DNA of 33,477 nucleotides from Rubricoccaceae bacterium. GTDB taxonomy: Bacteria > Bacteroidota > Rhodothermia > Rhodothermales > Rubricoccaceae. Shown here piece after piece: positions 1-8,432 of this stretch. Location: the NCBI GenBank assembly GCA_024639085.1, contig JAHEJB010000012.1, forward strand, positions 1 through 33,477. The letters are read 5' to 3'. The notes beneath the pieces were generated by a model. It was not told the origin of the DNA. It saw nothing but the letters and a program-made list of their open reading frames with translations, and searched no databases. A program made the translations under genes and the position numbers. Each line of letters begins with the position of its first letter. Positions within the stretch are counted from its first letter, which is position 1.

Positions 1-155
1 TTCAAAGCCGCTGCTTTGACTATCTCGATGCTCCAGTTGCCCGTGTGACGACGAAGGACACACCTGCGCCGTATTCCAAGAACCTTATCGAGGCCTGGAT
101 GCCTTCAGTTGACGAAGTCATCGAGGCATCCAAACGCGTTCTCTACGTCAACTAA
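1..155 (+). CDS. pdhB: Pyruvate dehydrogenase E1 component, beta subunit (C-terminal fragment)
   Basis: An open frame runs from base 3 to a TAA at 153-155 and is cut by the window start. The roughly 50 residues visible contain YLDAPVARVTTKD followed by a PAPYSKNLIEAWMPS stretch, which is the typical C-terminal end of thiamine-diphosphate-dependent 2-oxoacid dehydrogenase E1-beta subunits. The E1 alpha/beta pair decarboxylates pyruvate and passes the acetyl group to the lipoyl arm of E2. The E2 gene starts 29 bp downstream on the same strand, so an operon is likely. Whether alpha and beta are fused upstream cannot be seen. A branched-chain 2-oxoacid E1-beta would look similar; the E2 sequence next door favours pyruvate. 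Confidence 0.85.
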   Translation, partial: QSRCFDYLDAPVARVTTKDTPAPYSKNLIEAWMPSVDEVIEASKRVLYVN

Positions 156-184
156 GCTCATTTCATCCTAGACCCGTTTGCAGC

Positions 185-1495
185 ATGGCCATTGCCGTTG
201 AAATGCCCAAAATGAGCGATACGATGGAGGAAGGCGTCCTCGTTTCGTGGCTTGCCGAGGAAGGCGATACTGTCTCTGCCGGAGACGTGATTGCTCAGGT
301 CGAAACGGACAAGGCTACCATGGACCTGGAAGTCTACGACGATGGTGTGCTCCTGAAGAAAGTTGTTGCGGAGGGAGCGAGTGTGCCTATCGGGGGACTC
401 ATCGCCGTTCTTGGAAAAGAAGGCGAGAGCCCAGAGGACATTCTTGGTCGCTACTCCGACGATGGTGCGGCAGTCGCAACGGAGGATCCGAAGGAATCTG
501 AACTTGAGACCTCGAAGATCTCTGGCGACGGTGCGTCAGCCGAACCCGTTGAAGCTATTGCGACGCATGCCAATGGAGATATCAAAGCGTCTCCACTTGC
601 ACGCAAAATGGCGCAGGATGCTGGACTAGACATTGGCGCGCTTGCAGGCTCAGGTCCAGAAGGGCGGATTGTGAAGCGGGATATTGAAGCAGCGCTAGGT
701 GGCGCAGCTCCAATCTTTGTTCCGACAACAAAGAAGCCAGCTACATCTGTGCCACCGCCACGACCTGCCACCGTACCCCAGCCGACGTTTTCGGGCAAAG
801 AGTACGATTCGCTGCCGCTTTCGCAAATGCGGAAAACGATCGCGCGTCGCCTTTCGGAAAGCAAATTTACTGCACCGCATTTCTATCTCACGATGGAGAT
901 GGACATGGAAAACGCGGTGAGTGCTCGTGCATCCATAAATGAAGTTGCGGAAGCACGTGGCGACGGCAAAGTGTCATTCAACGATCTGATTACGAAGGCA
1001 TGTGCGATGGCGCTCAAAATGCATCCGGCAGTGAACAGTTCGTGGATGGAATCCGAAGGAGCCATCTTCCGTCACAACCGCGTGAACGTAGCCATTGCAG
1101 TTGCAATCGATGAAGGACTGGTTACGCCTGTCATCCGCGATGCAGATCTGAAATCGCTCACACAGATTGCTTCGGAAACGAAAGAGTTAGCTGGACGAGC
1201 GCGCGACCGCACGCTGCAGCCGGAAGATTGGGAAGGGTCGACGTTTACAACGAGCAACCTCGGCATGTTTGGGATCGAAGAATTCACTGCTATTATCAAT
1301 CCACCAAACGCCTGCATCCTTGCTATCGGTGGCATTATGGATGTGCCTGTAGTAAAGGATGGTGCGGTTGTGCCTGGCAAGAGGATGAGAGTTACGCTCT
1401 CGTGTGACCACCGAGTAGTGGACGGCGCCACAGGCTCTGCTTTCCTTAGGGACTTAAAACGTTTTCTTGAGGATCCAGTTCGGATGTTTGTGTAG
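185..1495 (+). CDS. pdhC: Dihydrolipoamide acetyltransferase (pyruvate dehydrogenase E2)
   Basis: This E2 core enzyme transfers the acetyl group from lipoate to CoA in the pyruvate dehydrogenase complex. It has one N-terminal lipoyl domain (residues about 1-80), with the lipoylated lysine at K43 inside ETDKATM. A flexible linker follows, then a peripheral-subunit-binding domain (about 134-170, KASPLARKMA) and a second Ala/Pro-rich linker. The C-terminal catalytic domain (about 205-436) ends with the active-site motif DHRVVDG (H409, D413). The opening MPKMSDTMEEG is characteristic of pyruvate-type rather than 2-oxoglutarate-type E2. At 436 aa with a single lipoyl domain it has normal length. 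It lies 29 bp after the E1-beta stop, consistent with co-transcription. No E3 gene is in view. Confidence 0.95.
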   Translation: MAIAVEMPKMSDTMEEGVLVSWLAEEGDTVSAGDVIAQVETDKATMDLEVYDDGVLLKKVVAEGASVPIGGLIAVLGKEGESPEDILGRYSDDGAAVATEDPKESELETSKISGDGASAEPVEAIATHANGDIKASPLARKMAQDAGLDIGALAGSGPEGRIVKRDIEAALGGAAPIFVPTTKKPATSVPPPRPATVPQPTFSGKEYDSLPLSQMRKTIARRLSESKFTAPHFYLTMEMDMENAVSARASINEVAEARGDGKVSFNDLITKACAMALKMHPAVNSSWMESEGAIFRHNRVNVAIAVAIDEGLVTPVIRDADLKSLTQIASETKELAGRARDRTLQPEDWEGSTFTTSNLGMFGIEEFTAIINPPNACILAIGGIMDVPVVKDGAVVPGKRMRVTLSCDHRVVDGATGSAFLRDLKRFLEDPVRMFV

Positions 1496-1528
1496 CCCTT
1501 GGAAGTGGTTAGCTGTTGGTAGTTGAGC

Positions 1529-2386
1529 ATGGTCCAACAATCTGAAGAACGACTGAACACCGATCGCAAACCACAGACTGATATCCGCATTGCTCATCTT
1601 TCAGACGTGCATTTCGGGAAGATCATCTATCCGACGATTGTTGAGGCATTGGTCCAGGAAGTCAACGAAGTGGGCATGGATCTCGTCGTCGTCTCAGGCG
1701 ACCTTACGCAGCGAGCTACGGACGATCAGTATCGAGATGCGAAAGCAATGCTGGACGCCTTTGATGCGCCGGTTCTTGTCGTGCCGGGCAACCACGATGT
1801 ACGACAATTCTGGCACAACCCAATTGAGCGCGTTGTGAACTCGACGGCCCGATTCAGGCGATACATAACGGATGACCTCACGCCCCACTTTTCAATGGAT
1901 GGCCTCTCGGTGTTTGGGATGAACACAGCACACGGCTTGACCGTCAAGGGTGGATTTGTTCGGCGAGATGCATTGGAAGAAATGGTTAGCTATTTCACCT
2001 CGCGGCCCGGAAATGATTTCCGCATTCTTGTTGAACACCATCATCTCTTCAAGAACGAGGAAGCCTTTGGCAGAACGGACATCGCGATCGGCGCAAACAA
2101 AGCCATTGATGCGGTTATTGCATTAGGTATCGATCTCATCCTCTGCGGCCATTACCACATTTCGAACGTGACCACCCATGCCACAGAAAACGGGAGAAAC
2201 ATTGTCGTAGCGAGTGCTGGCACGGCGACGAGCTCTCGTGGCCGCGGCGAGCAATTGGCCATCAACATCTACAACTGGATTACTGTTGAAGCGGGCCGAT
2301 TCCAAATTGAAGAGCGACGGTTTGACAGCGACTCGCTCCAGTTTCAGTGTGCCCGGACCACAAAGTTCCAGCGTTCAAACGGCTAA
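1529..2386 (+). CDS. Calcineurin-like metallophosphoesterase (CpdA-like)
   Basis: This is a cytoplasmic metallophosphoesterase with the full set of di-metal motifs: SDVHFG (D26, H28), SGDLTQ, PGNHD, EHHH and CGHYH. The order and spacing match the class III cyclic-nucleotide phosphodiesterase/CpdA group, so a phosphodiesterase acting on a cyclic nucleotide or other phosphoester is the best family-level statement; the substrate cannot be read from sequence. The ORF track starts at a TTG (1523), but an ATG two codons later (1529) is preferred. The gene begins 33 bp after pdhC on the same strand and may be read through from it. No signal peptide is seen. Confidence 0.85.
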   Translation: MVQQSEERLNTDRKPQTDIRIAHLSDVHFGKIIYPTIVEALVQEVNEVGMDLVVVSGDLTQRATDDQYRDAKAMLDAFDAPVLVVPGNHDVRQFWHNPIERVVNSTARFRRYITDDLTPHFSMDGLSVFGMNTAHGLTVKGGFVRRDALEEMVSYFTSRPGNDFRILVEHHHLFKNEEAFGRTDIAIGANKAIDAVIALGIDLILCGHYHISNVTTHATENGRNIVVASAGTATSSRGRGEQLAINIYNWITVEAGRFQIEERRFDSDSLQFQCARTTKFQRSNG

Positions 2387-2463
2387 AGGAATCGTTGTCC
2401 TCAAAGCCTGAAAAGCCTAAGTGTCGTTTCAACCTCGAAGACAACGCCACAGTTTATGCGGAG

Positions 2464-3009
2464 TTAACTGCAGTCAGCGTCATCGCCGTTGGTCGAAATC
2501 AATGTGGCTCCATTACGGGCTGTTAACCTGTTCCCATCAGAAACCTCGACAAGTTGATTAAGCTCTCTGTCGACTGGAATCGAAGCAAGCTGTGCCTCGT
2601 CAACACGTACTTCTCGCGTTGGGTTGTAATTGACAACACGGGTGGAACCCAATCCACCGGCGCTTGCAAATCCGAAAGGGAATACCAACCACTGCTCTTC
2701 ATGATGGATGACAATGCAGTGAACCCGCGAGTCGCTGCAATCCGCCTCTCGTTGGTTGGCGTAAAGCGCATAACCCCTTGCTGCCGATAGCCCATTTTCG
2801 CCCTGTTTGATGAAAATCGCTACTAACTCGTCTTCCGATGCCACGTAGGTCATCTGATCGGCGTTCACCGTGAACAGATCAACAGGCTCAAAATCAGCAA
2901 AGCGGCCACTTCCCAAGTCACCGGAAGAGATTCCACCGGAGCCTTGAGCGCTTGTTTGTAATGGAAGTGAAATAAGAAGGAGGGCAAGTAGAGGGAAGAA
3001 ACGTTTCAC
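2464..3009 (-). CDS. Secreted protein of unknown function
   Basis: The 181-residue product opens with a clear signal peptide: a KRFF start, a leucine-rich core and cleavage near TSAQG at about residue 22. The mature part is rich in D, E, S and V and has four cysteines (CSDSRVHC in the middle, the last near the C-terminus). I recognise no family. The start is a GTG at 3009; no better ATG precedes the signal peptide. It is convergent with the metallophosphoesterase (77 bp apart) and divergent from the DUF3667 gene. That the ORF is real rests on the signal peptide and on its length. Export to the periplasm or outer membrane is inferred; no lipobox is present. Confidence 0.7.
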   Translation of the reverse strand: MKRFFPLLALLLISLPLQTSAQGSGGISSGDLGSGRFADFEPVDLFTVNADQMTYVASEDELVAIFIKQGENGLSAARGYALYANQREADCSDSRVHCIVIHHEEQWLVFPFGFASAGGLGSTRVVNYNPTREVRVDEAQLASIPVDRELNQLVEVSDGNRLTARNGATLISTNGDDADCS

Positions 3010-3140
3010 AGCCTTCAGGTTGAGTGCTATAGTGATGTTGCTAACGGCAATACAGCCAGCGCGCTATTGTGCCCTGTGTGAGTCATTCGGAGATTGATGC
3101 CTGTCCAGTAGCTTGCCGTCCTTCAGTTCGCTTCAATCGA

Positions 3141-4421
3141 ATGGCTAACTCTCCTCTGCAACGAGAACCCCCTCCCAAAGAGACTCGCACTTCCGGCGGA
3201 TCCGATGAAGGTGGTGCTTGTCCGAATTGCGGCAGTTTGCTTTCCGGAGCATATTGTGCAGCGTGTGGCCAAAAGGTGGGATCCCTTCGTGAACCGCTGC
3301 GAAGATTTATTGGTGATGCCTTTACCGAGTATTTCGGCCTTGACGGTCGGTTGTGGCAAACGCTAAAGCTGCTATTGTTCAGGCCTGGCAAGCTCACGGT
3401 TGAGTATTTGGAGGGTCGTCGAGCACGGTATCTGCGTCCATTGCGGATTTATCTCTCCGCAACCATCTTGTTCTTTTTCCTTCTGACTGTCTTGGATCCT
3501 GCCGAGCGCTTGCGGCGAACGTTGGACGGTGGCTTTGCTCAGGATGACACGACCATGACAGTTGCACAGCGGCAAGCGAGGATCGCAGAACTCATTGAAG
3601 ACGACGGCGAGCAGCTTAGCGCACAGATCGTACTGCTGGACTCGCTGACGACCCGTTTTGATAGCCTGCTCACTGCATTCGAAGTCGACTCGGTAGCCGC
3701 CGCTATTCCTGATTCTCTTCTAGACGACCGAGAGGAGGAGTTGGTTAAGGTGCGGGGTGACGTCGAGGAAGAGCAAAGAGACCTTTCTTCTTTGCGTGAA
3801 CACAATGAATTAAGACGTTCTCGATTTGAATGGCAGACTAACGTGCTCGAAGGCTATCCGGGGGATAGCACCATCTTACCTACTGACCTGAAGGACGAGG
3901 CCGAGGTGCGATTCCCCGACATGGATTCGGACATAAATATCAGCATGCCAGACTGGATTCCGCGTAGTTCCAGTGTACAGCGTCTAACTGATGCGCGAAC
4001 AAGCAAAGAGAGAAGCGAAGCATTCGCTGAACTAGGCCGCAGTTTTATTGAGCGCCTACCGCTTGTAATGTTTTTGCTGTTGCCGGTATTCGCCTTGCTA
4101 CTTAAGATCATGTACGTTCGTCGGAAATGGTACTACTCTGAGCACCTCGTATTTGGGCTCCATACGCACGCCTTCGCGTTTGTTGTGTTCACCATTATGG
4201 CGCTACTCGTCGGATTTAGTTGGGGGGCACAATGGTCGAATACGGTCTCGAACATAATGACTCTCATTCTGCCTGTTTACTTCTATTTCGCCCTGAAGAA
4301 AGTCTACAAGCAAGGCTGGATTAAGACGGCGCTCAAGATGTGGTTGTTGTCATCGATGTACTTCATTGTATTGCTTTGTGGATTCGTTCTCGCGGCCACA
4401 TTGGCTGCCGCGTTTGGATAG
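3141..4421 (+). CDS. DUF3667 zinc-ribbon membrane protein with a long coiled-coil insert
   Basis: An N-terminal zinc ribbon, CPNC (C27, C30) and CAAC (C39, C42) followed by GQK, leads into the DUF3667 signature (FRPGKL, YLEGRRARY, LRPLRIYLS), a family common in Bacteroidota and of unknown function. TM1 lies at about 97-118 and four more hydrophobic segments lie in the last 130 residues. Between them is an extra-membrane segment of roughly 180 residues, acidic and heptad-like (about 150-235), which is longer than I expect for the family. The track ORF starts at a GTG (3069); the extra 24 residues look non-native, so the ATG at 3141 is used (426 aa). The neighbouring genes are convergent or divergent, so it appears monocistronic. 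Confidence 0.85.
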   Translation: MANSPLQREPPPKETRTSGGSDEGGACPNCGSLLSGAYCAACGQKVGSLREPLRRFIGDAFTEYFGLDGRLWQTLKLLLFRPGKLTVEYLEGRRARYLRPLRIYLSATILFFFLLTVLDPAERLRRTLDGGFAQDDTTMTVAQRQARIAELIEDDGEQLSAQIVLLDSLTTRFDSLLTAFEVDSVAAAIPDSLLDDREEELVKVRGDVEEEQRDLSSLREHNELRRSRFEWQTNVLEGYPGDSTILPTDLKDEAEVRFPDMDSDINISMPDWIPRSSSVQRLTDARTSKERSEAFAELGRSFIERLPLVMFLLLPVFALLLKIMYVRRKWYYSEHLVFGLHTHAFAFVVFTIMALLVGFSWGAQWSNTVSNIMTLILPVYFYFALKKVYKQGWIKTALKMWLLSSMYFIVLLCGFVLAATLAAAFG

Positions 4422-4426
4422 CAGAA

Positions 4427-4453
4427 GAGGCAGCCCGCTTCACGGACTGCCTC
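4427..4453. terminator. Putative bidirectional terminator between the DUF3667 gene and pckA
   Basis: A perfect 7-bp inverted repeat (GAGGCAG / CTGCCTC), with a further CCG/CGG pairing inside its 13-nt loop, starts 6 bp after the DUF3667 stop and lies 30 bp before the pckA stop on the other strand. The convergent position fits a shared terminator. The flanking T-tracts are weak (AATTAT on the plus side), so efficiency is uncertain. Confidence 0.55.
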
Positions 4454-4483
4454 AATTATCCTGTGGTAGCACAGTAATGCTAT

Positions 4484-6088
4484 TCAGACGATCTCTTCAG
4501 CCGTTGGTCCAGCCGAAAAAATGGTCTCAGATACGCTGTCACCATACTTTGCAAAGTTCTCAGCGAACATCTCGGCCAGCTCACGAGCCTTTTTGTCATA
4601 GCCCTCGGTGCTCTCCCACGTGCCGCGCGGATTGAGCAACTCCGTCGGCACGCCTTTTATCTCTGTTGGTATGGCTAGGCCGAAGAACGGATCAATTGAA
4701 GTTCCAACCTGGTCAAGTTCGCCGTTCAGAGCTGCATTTACCATTGTACGTGTGTAAGCCAGCTTCATGCGGTTGCCCGTACCGTACGGTCCGCCCGTCC
4801 AGCCTGTGTTCACGAGAAAGACTTGCGCGTTGTGTGTCCGGATCTTTTCACCTAGCATTTCCGCATAGCGAGTTGGGGGAAGCACCATGAAAGGCTCTCC
4901 AAAACAGGCAGAGAAAGTGGCTTTGGGCTCTGTTACGCCACGCTCAGTGCCAGCAACTTTCGCCGTGTATCCGCTCAAAAAGTGGTACATCGCTTGTTCA
5001 GGAGTGAGCTTGCTGATTGGTGGCAAAACACCGAAAGCGTCAGCGGTCAGGAATACCACAGTCTTAGGGTGGCCACCTATTCCGGTCTTTGAGGCGTTCG
5101 GAATCATCCAGATGGGGTACGAGATTCGGGTGTTCTGAGTGATGGTAGCATCATCAAAATCAATGGAACGATCGTTTTTCAAAACCACGTTTTCGACGAT
5201 AGTGCCAAATTGCTTCGTCGTGCCATATATCTCAGGCTCGCCCTCGGGCGAAAGTTTGATGGCTTTGGCGTAACAGCCACCTTCGAAGTTGAAGACTCCA
5301 TTGTCGCTCCAGCCGTGCTCGTCATCGCCAATGAGCGTGCGCGAGGCATCAGCCGAAAGCGTTGTCTTGCCTGTGCCTGAAAGCCCGAAGAACACGGCCG
5401 ATTCACCTTCCAAACCAATATTGGCAGAGCAATGCATCGGGAAGACGTTCTTCTGCGGAAGCCAGTAGTTCAGTGCGGAAAAGATAGATTTCTTGATTTC
5501 GCCAGCGTAATGCGTCCCGCCAATAAGCACGAGGCCACGTCCCAGGTTCAGCAGGATGAACGTGCTTGAATGTAGTTCGTCTTCCTCAGGCGCTGTGTAC
5601 TCGCATAGATCAATAACCGTTACATCCGGTGTAAAATCTGGGAGATCGTCGTCATCAGCAGGACGAAGAAACATGTTGTAGGCAAAAATGCTGTGCCAGG
5701 CCTTCTCGGTTACCACACGCACCTTGATCCGATAGCGTGGATCAGCACCAGCGTAGCAGTCGCGAACAAAGACATCACGACCTTTGGCGTGCTTGCCCAT
5801 CCCAGTCAGCAGCCTGTCGAACAGTTCTGGACTTACAGGCTTGTTGGTGTTGCCCCATCCAACTTGAATTTCACTGGATGGCTCTTTTACTAGAAATCGG
5901 TCGTTTGGGCTTCGTCCCGTGTGAGGGTCTGTCCGAGCAGAAAGTGGCCCATATTTCGTGATCCGTCCTTCGTTCCGCTGAACTGCATACTCGTAAAGCT
6001 CGGCAGGTGTAAGGTTGTAATAGACGTTCTGCGTTCCGTCTAGCCCAAGGGCAGCCAGATCACGAAGCACGGCATCAGGCGCATTCAT
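4484..6088 (-). CDS. pckA: Phosphoenolpyruvate carboxykinase (ATP)
   Basis: This enzyme converts oxaloacetate and ATP to phosphoenolpyruvate, CO2 and ADP, the committed step of gluconeogenesis, in the cytoplasm. The 534-residue length matches ATP-type PEPCK (about 530-540). Visible motifs are the PEPCK-specific lead-in GGTHYAGE and PMHCSAN, the kinase-1a P-loop GLSGTGKTT (235-243), the kinase-2 region IGDDEHGWSDNG and the following NFEGGCYAK. The start ATG opens with MNAPDAVLRDL. The gene is flanked by divergent and convergent neighbours and so is probably transcribed alone. A small hairpin sits about 27-47 nt upstream of the start. Nothing suggests truncation. Confidence 0.97.
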   Translation of the reverse strand: MNAPDAVLRDLAALGLDGTQNVYYNLTPAELYEYAVQRNEGRITKYGPLSARTDPHTGRSPNDRFLVKEPSSEIQVGWGNTNKPVSPELFDRLLTGMGKHAKGRDVFVRDCYAGADPRYRIKVRVVTEKAWHSIFAYNMFLRPADDDDLPDFTPDVTVIDLCEYTAPEEDELHSSTFILLNLGRGLVLIGGTHYAGEIKKSIFSALNYWLPQKNVFPMHCSANIGLEGESAVFFGLSGTGKTTLSADASRTLIGDDEHGWSDNGVFNFEGGCYAKAIKLSPEGEPEIYGTTKQFGTIVENVVLKNDRSIDFDDATITQNTRISYPIWMIPNASKTGIGGHPKTVVFLTADAFGVLPPISKLTPEQAMYHFLSGYTAKVAGTERGVTEPKATFSACFGEPFMVLPPTRYAEMLGEKIRTHNAQVFLVNTGWTGGPYGTGNRMKLAYTRTMVNAALNGELDQVGTSIDPFFGLAIPTEIKGVPTELLNPRGTWESTEGYDKKARELAEMFAENFAKYGDSVSETIFSAGPTAEEIV

Positions 6089-6114
6089 ACAAGCGTTATG
6101 AAAGTTTGCAAATC

Positions 6115-6135
6115 CCCGAAAACAGCCTATTCGGG
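6115..6135 (-). promoter_or_regulatory. Small inverted repeat in the pckA leader
   Basis: CCCGAA and TTCGGG form a perfect 6-bp inverted repeat with a 9-nt loop, 27 nt upstream of the pckA ATG. It could be a leader hairpin or an operator half-site pair. The arms are short enough to arise by chance, and no promoter could be placed with confidence. The rest of the 237-bp pckA/GWxTD divergent region holds an 8-T run (6260-6267) and no gene. Confidence 0.2.
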
Positions 6136-6325
6136 ACGAATTCCACAGGCGAATAAGATAAGCCTGCTTAACCCGCTCGATGATTTTGGAGTGCTTAGGA
6201 TTTGTGAATCTGGCTCAAACGGATATCGATTCCAGCCAGATAAGGGCGGTAGGAGGGACTTTTTTTTGCACGGCTGTGTACGTACCCTATGTGCATCCAA
6301 TTCTGACCAGATCATACGCCGATAA

Positions 6326-7738
6326 ATGAATAGACTGCTTTTGCTGGTACTGCTGTGGAGCGTCGTTTCGACAGCCAGCACGTTCGCCCAGGATCTGCCG
6401 TTTGAGGTGGATCTCGATTACTCGACCTTCCTTTTTGATGAGTCGGAGTCCGTTATCGAGTTTTATCTCTCTATCGGAGCGGAAAAGTTGGACTACGAGC
6501 TCACGGATGGACAGTACCTCGCCACGATTCCGATGGACATCGTACTTCATCCAGTTTCTGGTAGCGCGCCCACAGGAGCAAGTGATACGGACGTGCTGAA
6601 CGAAAACCTGACTCTACGTTTTGCATCCGTGGATACATCGGCATTATTGCCAGGCCAGTTTTTTGTCGAGCAATTTCGCACTGCGGTTCCCGCAGGCGAA
6701 TACACGTTGGAAGCAACGTTTCCTGCGACGGAGAATCGTTCCCAGATGCAAATCACGCTGGATGTTAGCGTGCCCAACTATGCAATTGGTGAAAGCGTCA
6801 TGGTATCTGGGATAACCTTGGCATCTCATGTCGGCCGTGCCGGAGAATCAGACACTTCTAATCCTTTCTACCGCAATGGCTTGATTGTCACGCCTAACCC
6901 CAACGCACTTTTCGGCGAAGGGCAGGACCACATTTTTTACTATCTGGAGAGCTACAACCTTCCAGCCGGAACAACTGCCGATGAGTACACCCTATTTACG
7001 TTTCTAAGTGAGACGAATTTGCCGCAACCCATGGTCGGGTATCAGCAACGACGCGTTCGGAGCGTTCGTGATCCCGACGTCTTGGTTGGAAGCATGGACG
7101 TGAGCGAATTGCCGAGTGGTTCCTATTTCCTCCAGCTTCGATTGCTCGATGCTAACAACGAGGCTCTGGCAGAACAGAGCAAGAAAGTATTTGTACTGAA
7201 TCCAGGTGTAGAGCGACCAATAGCCGCAGTGGATGAGGGCTACGAGACAAGTCTGTATGCAGTTATGAGTGAAGAAGAGGTAGAGGATAACCTCGCTCAC
7301 GCTCGCGTCATCGCCTCGCAATCGGAGCTAGGTCAGATTCGTGGGTTATCCGAGCTGGAGTCTAAGCGAGGATATCTTGCTCGGTTCTGGCAAGCGCGTG
7401 ATACGGACTCGGATCCTGCGGCCAACAATGCGCGAAGGGAGTTTTACGAACGCCTGAGATACGCGGCCGACAGATACGACACTCCGTTTGAAGAGGTCTG
7501 GGAAACGGATCGAAGTCGTGTTCTCCTCAAGTACGGCTATCCATCCGAACTCGATCCAAGGCCATTTGATCAACAATTGGTTCCACACGAAATCTGGGTC
7601 TACGATAACATTCCGGGACAAGGCACGTCAGTATTCGTTTTTGCAGATCGAGAGGGCTTAGGCCGGTACGACTTGATTCACGCGACCGTAACGGGCGAGA
7701 TTTCGGAGCCGAACTGGCAGCAGCTACTCCAGCGGTGA
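6326..7738 (+). CDS. Secreted GWxTD-domain protein
   Basis: A signal peptide (MNRLLLLVLLW, cleavage near TFAQD at about residue 22) is followed by beta-rich domains and a C-terminal GWxTD-type region. Supporting family marks are TDRSRVLLKYGYPSE, then HEIWVYDN and VFVFADREGLGRYDLIHAT, ending near EPNWQQLLQR. The name-giving motif reads VWETD (391-395), with valine in place of glycine. GWxTD proteins are exported proteins of unknown role known mainly from Bacteroidota and some other phyla; in gliding members they have been discussed as surface-associated, which I cannot confirm here. The stop overlaps the GTG start of the next gene by four bases (GTGA), so translation is probably coupled to tsaC. 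Confidence 0.88.
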   Translation: MNRLLLLVLLWSVVSTASTFAQDLPFEVDLDYSTFLFDESESVIEFYLSIGAEKLDYELTDGQYLATIPMDIVLHPVSGSAPTGASDTDVLNENLTLRFASVDTSALLPGQFFVEQFRTAVPAGEYTLEATFPATENRSQMQITLDVSVPNYAIGESVMVSGITLASHVGRAGESDTSNPFYRNGLIVTPNPNALFGEGQDHIFYYLESYNLPAGTTADEYTLFTFLSETNLPQPMVGYQQRRVRSVRDPDVLVGSMDVSELPSGSYFLQLRLLDANNEALAEQSKKVFVLNPGVERPIAAVDEGYETSLYAVMSEEEVEDNLAHARVIASQSELGQIRGLSELESKRGYLARFWQARDTDSDPAANNARREFYERLRYAADRYDTPFEEVWETDRSRVLLKYGYPSELDPRPFDQQLVPHEIWVYDNIPGQGTSVFVFADREGLGRYDLIHATVTGEISEPNWQQLLQR

Positions 7739-8361
7739 GCGCTCAAATTGTTGGCGCGAACGAGACGGGAGTTGCTCGAAGTGTACCGTGCATCCAATCT
7801 GGTGGTGTCCTGCTGTATCCCACTGAAACCGTATACGGCCTGGGTGGGGATGCACGAGACGCCAATGTGGCTAATCGCATTCGCGTGCTAAAAGGAAGCG
7901 AAGGCACGAAGCCTATGCTCGTACTCATAGATGAGTGGTTTCGCGTGGCTGAGTGGATTGAACGCACGACTCTCCTCGTCGACCGATTGCTTGCGGGCAT
8001 GCCCGACTTGCCGATCACGTTTCTGCTTCCAGCGTCAGTAGACGCGCCTATGCATCTAACCGGCGAAGACGGGCTAATCGGAATTCGTCAGACAACCGAC
8101 TCGTTCTGCAGGGAGTTAGTTGTTCGCGCCAACACCCCGCTTCTTTCAACGTCTGCAAACAAGGCTGGAGGGGTGCCTCCCGCTGAATTCGAGGATGTTG
8201 ACTCCGAAATTAGGAGGGGTGTTGATGTCGCTGTTGATGCAAGGCGAACTCTCCAAGGTGTTCCGTCAACAATCGTCCGATTGGATGGGAAGACGATTCA
8301 CGTAATCCGCAAAGGGGAGGTTGATGTACAAACGATCCACGAGATCCTCGGAATGGCGTGA
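7735..8361 (+). CDS. tsaC: L-threonylcarbamoyladenylate synthase (TsaC/Sua5/YciO family)
   Basis: This family makes threonylcarbamoyl-AMP from threonine, bicarbonate and ATP, the first step of the universal t6A37 tRNA modification. The signature YPTETVYGLGGDARD, the R-x-x-K-G-S context and KPMLVLID are visible, with STSANKAGG later, as in the YrdC fold. At 208 aa it is the short TsaC form without the Sua5 C-terminal domain. YciO-type paralogues share the fold, so the exact role is inferred. The start is a GTG inside the preceding stop (GTGA overlap). The gene lies directly upstream of asnS, giving a translation-related pair. Confidence 0.88.
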   Translation: MSAQIVGANETGVARSVPCIQSGGVLLYPTETVYGLGGDARDANVANRIRVLKGSEGTKPMLVLIDEWFRVAEWIERTTLLVDRLLAGMPDLPITFLLPASVDAPMHLTGEDGLIGIRQTTDSFCRELVVRANTPLLSTSANKAGGVPPAEFEDVDSEIRRGVDVAVDARRTLQGVPSTIVRLDGKTIHVIRKGEVDVQTIHEILGMA

Positions 8362-8432
8362 GTGGACGGAACGTATTTTCGGAAACTCAACTTTTCTATT
8401 CAAGCCGACCCCTTCGGCGTTCATCGAATATC

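Noticed and set aside
451-864. Minus-strand ORF of 137 aa inside pdhC
   Set aside because: It is a shadow of the E2 gene, whose motifs fix the plus-strand frame; its composition is artefactual (Ser/Ala/Pro-rich).
1072-1590. Minus-strand ORF of 172 aa across the pdhC/metallophosphoesterase junction
   Set aside because: It is antisense to two genes with clear motifs and has no recognisable domain.
2393-2446. Inverted repeat CGTTGTC / GACAACG between the metallophosphoesterase and the secreted protein gene
   Set aside because: The arms are perfect but separated by 40 nt, with no stable inner pairing or U-tract; it is likely chance.
6089-6325. Possible promoters in the pckA/GWxTD divergent region, including an 8-T run
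   Set aside because: No pair of -35/-10 or Bacteroidota-type -33/-7 boxes with convincing spacing could be found; the T-run is not preceded by a hairpin.
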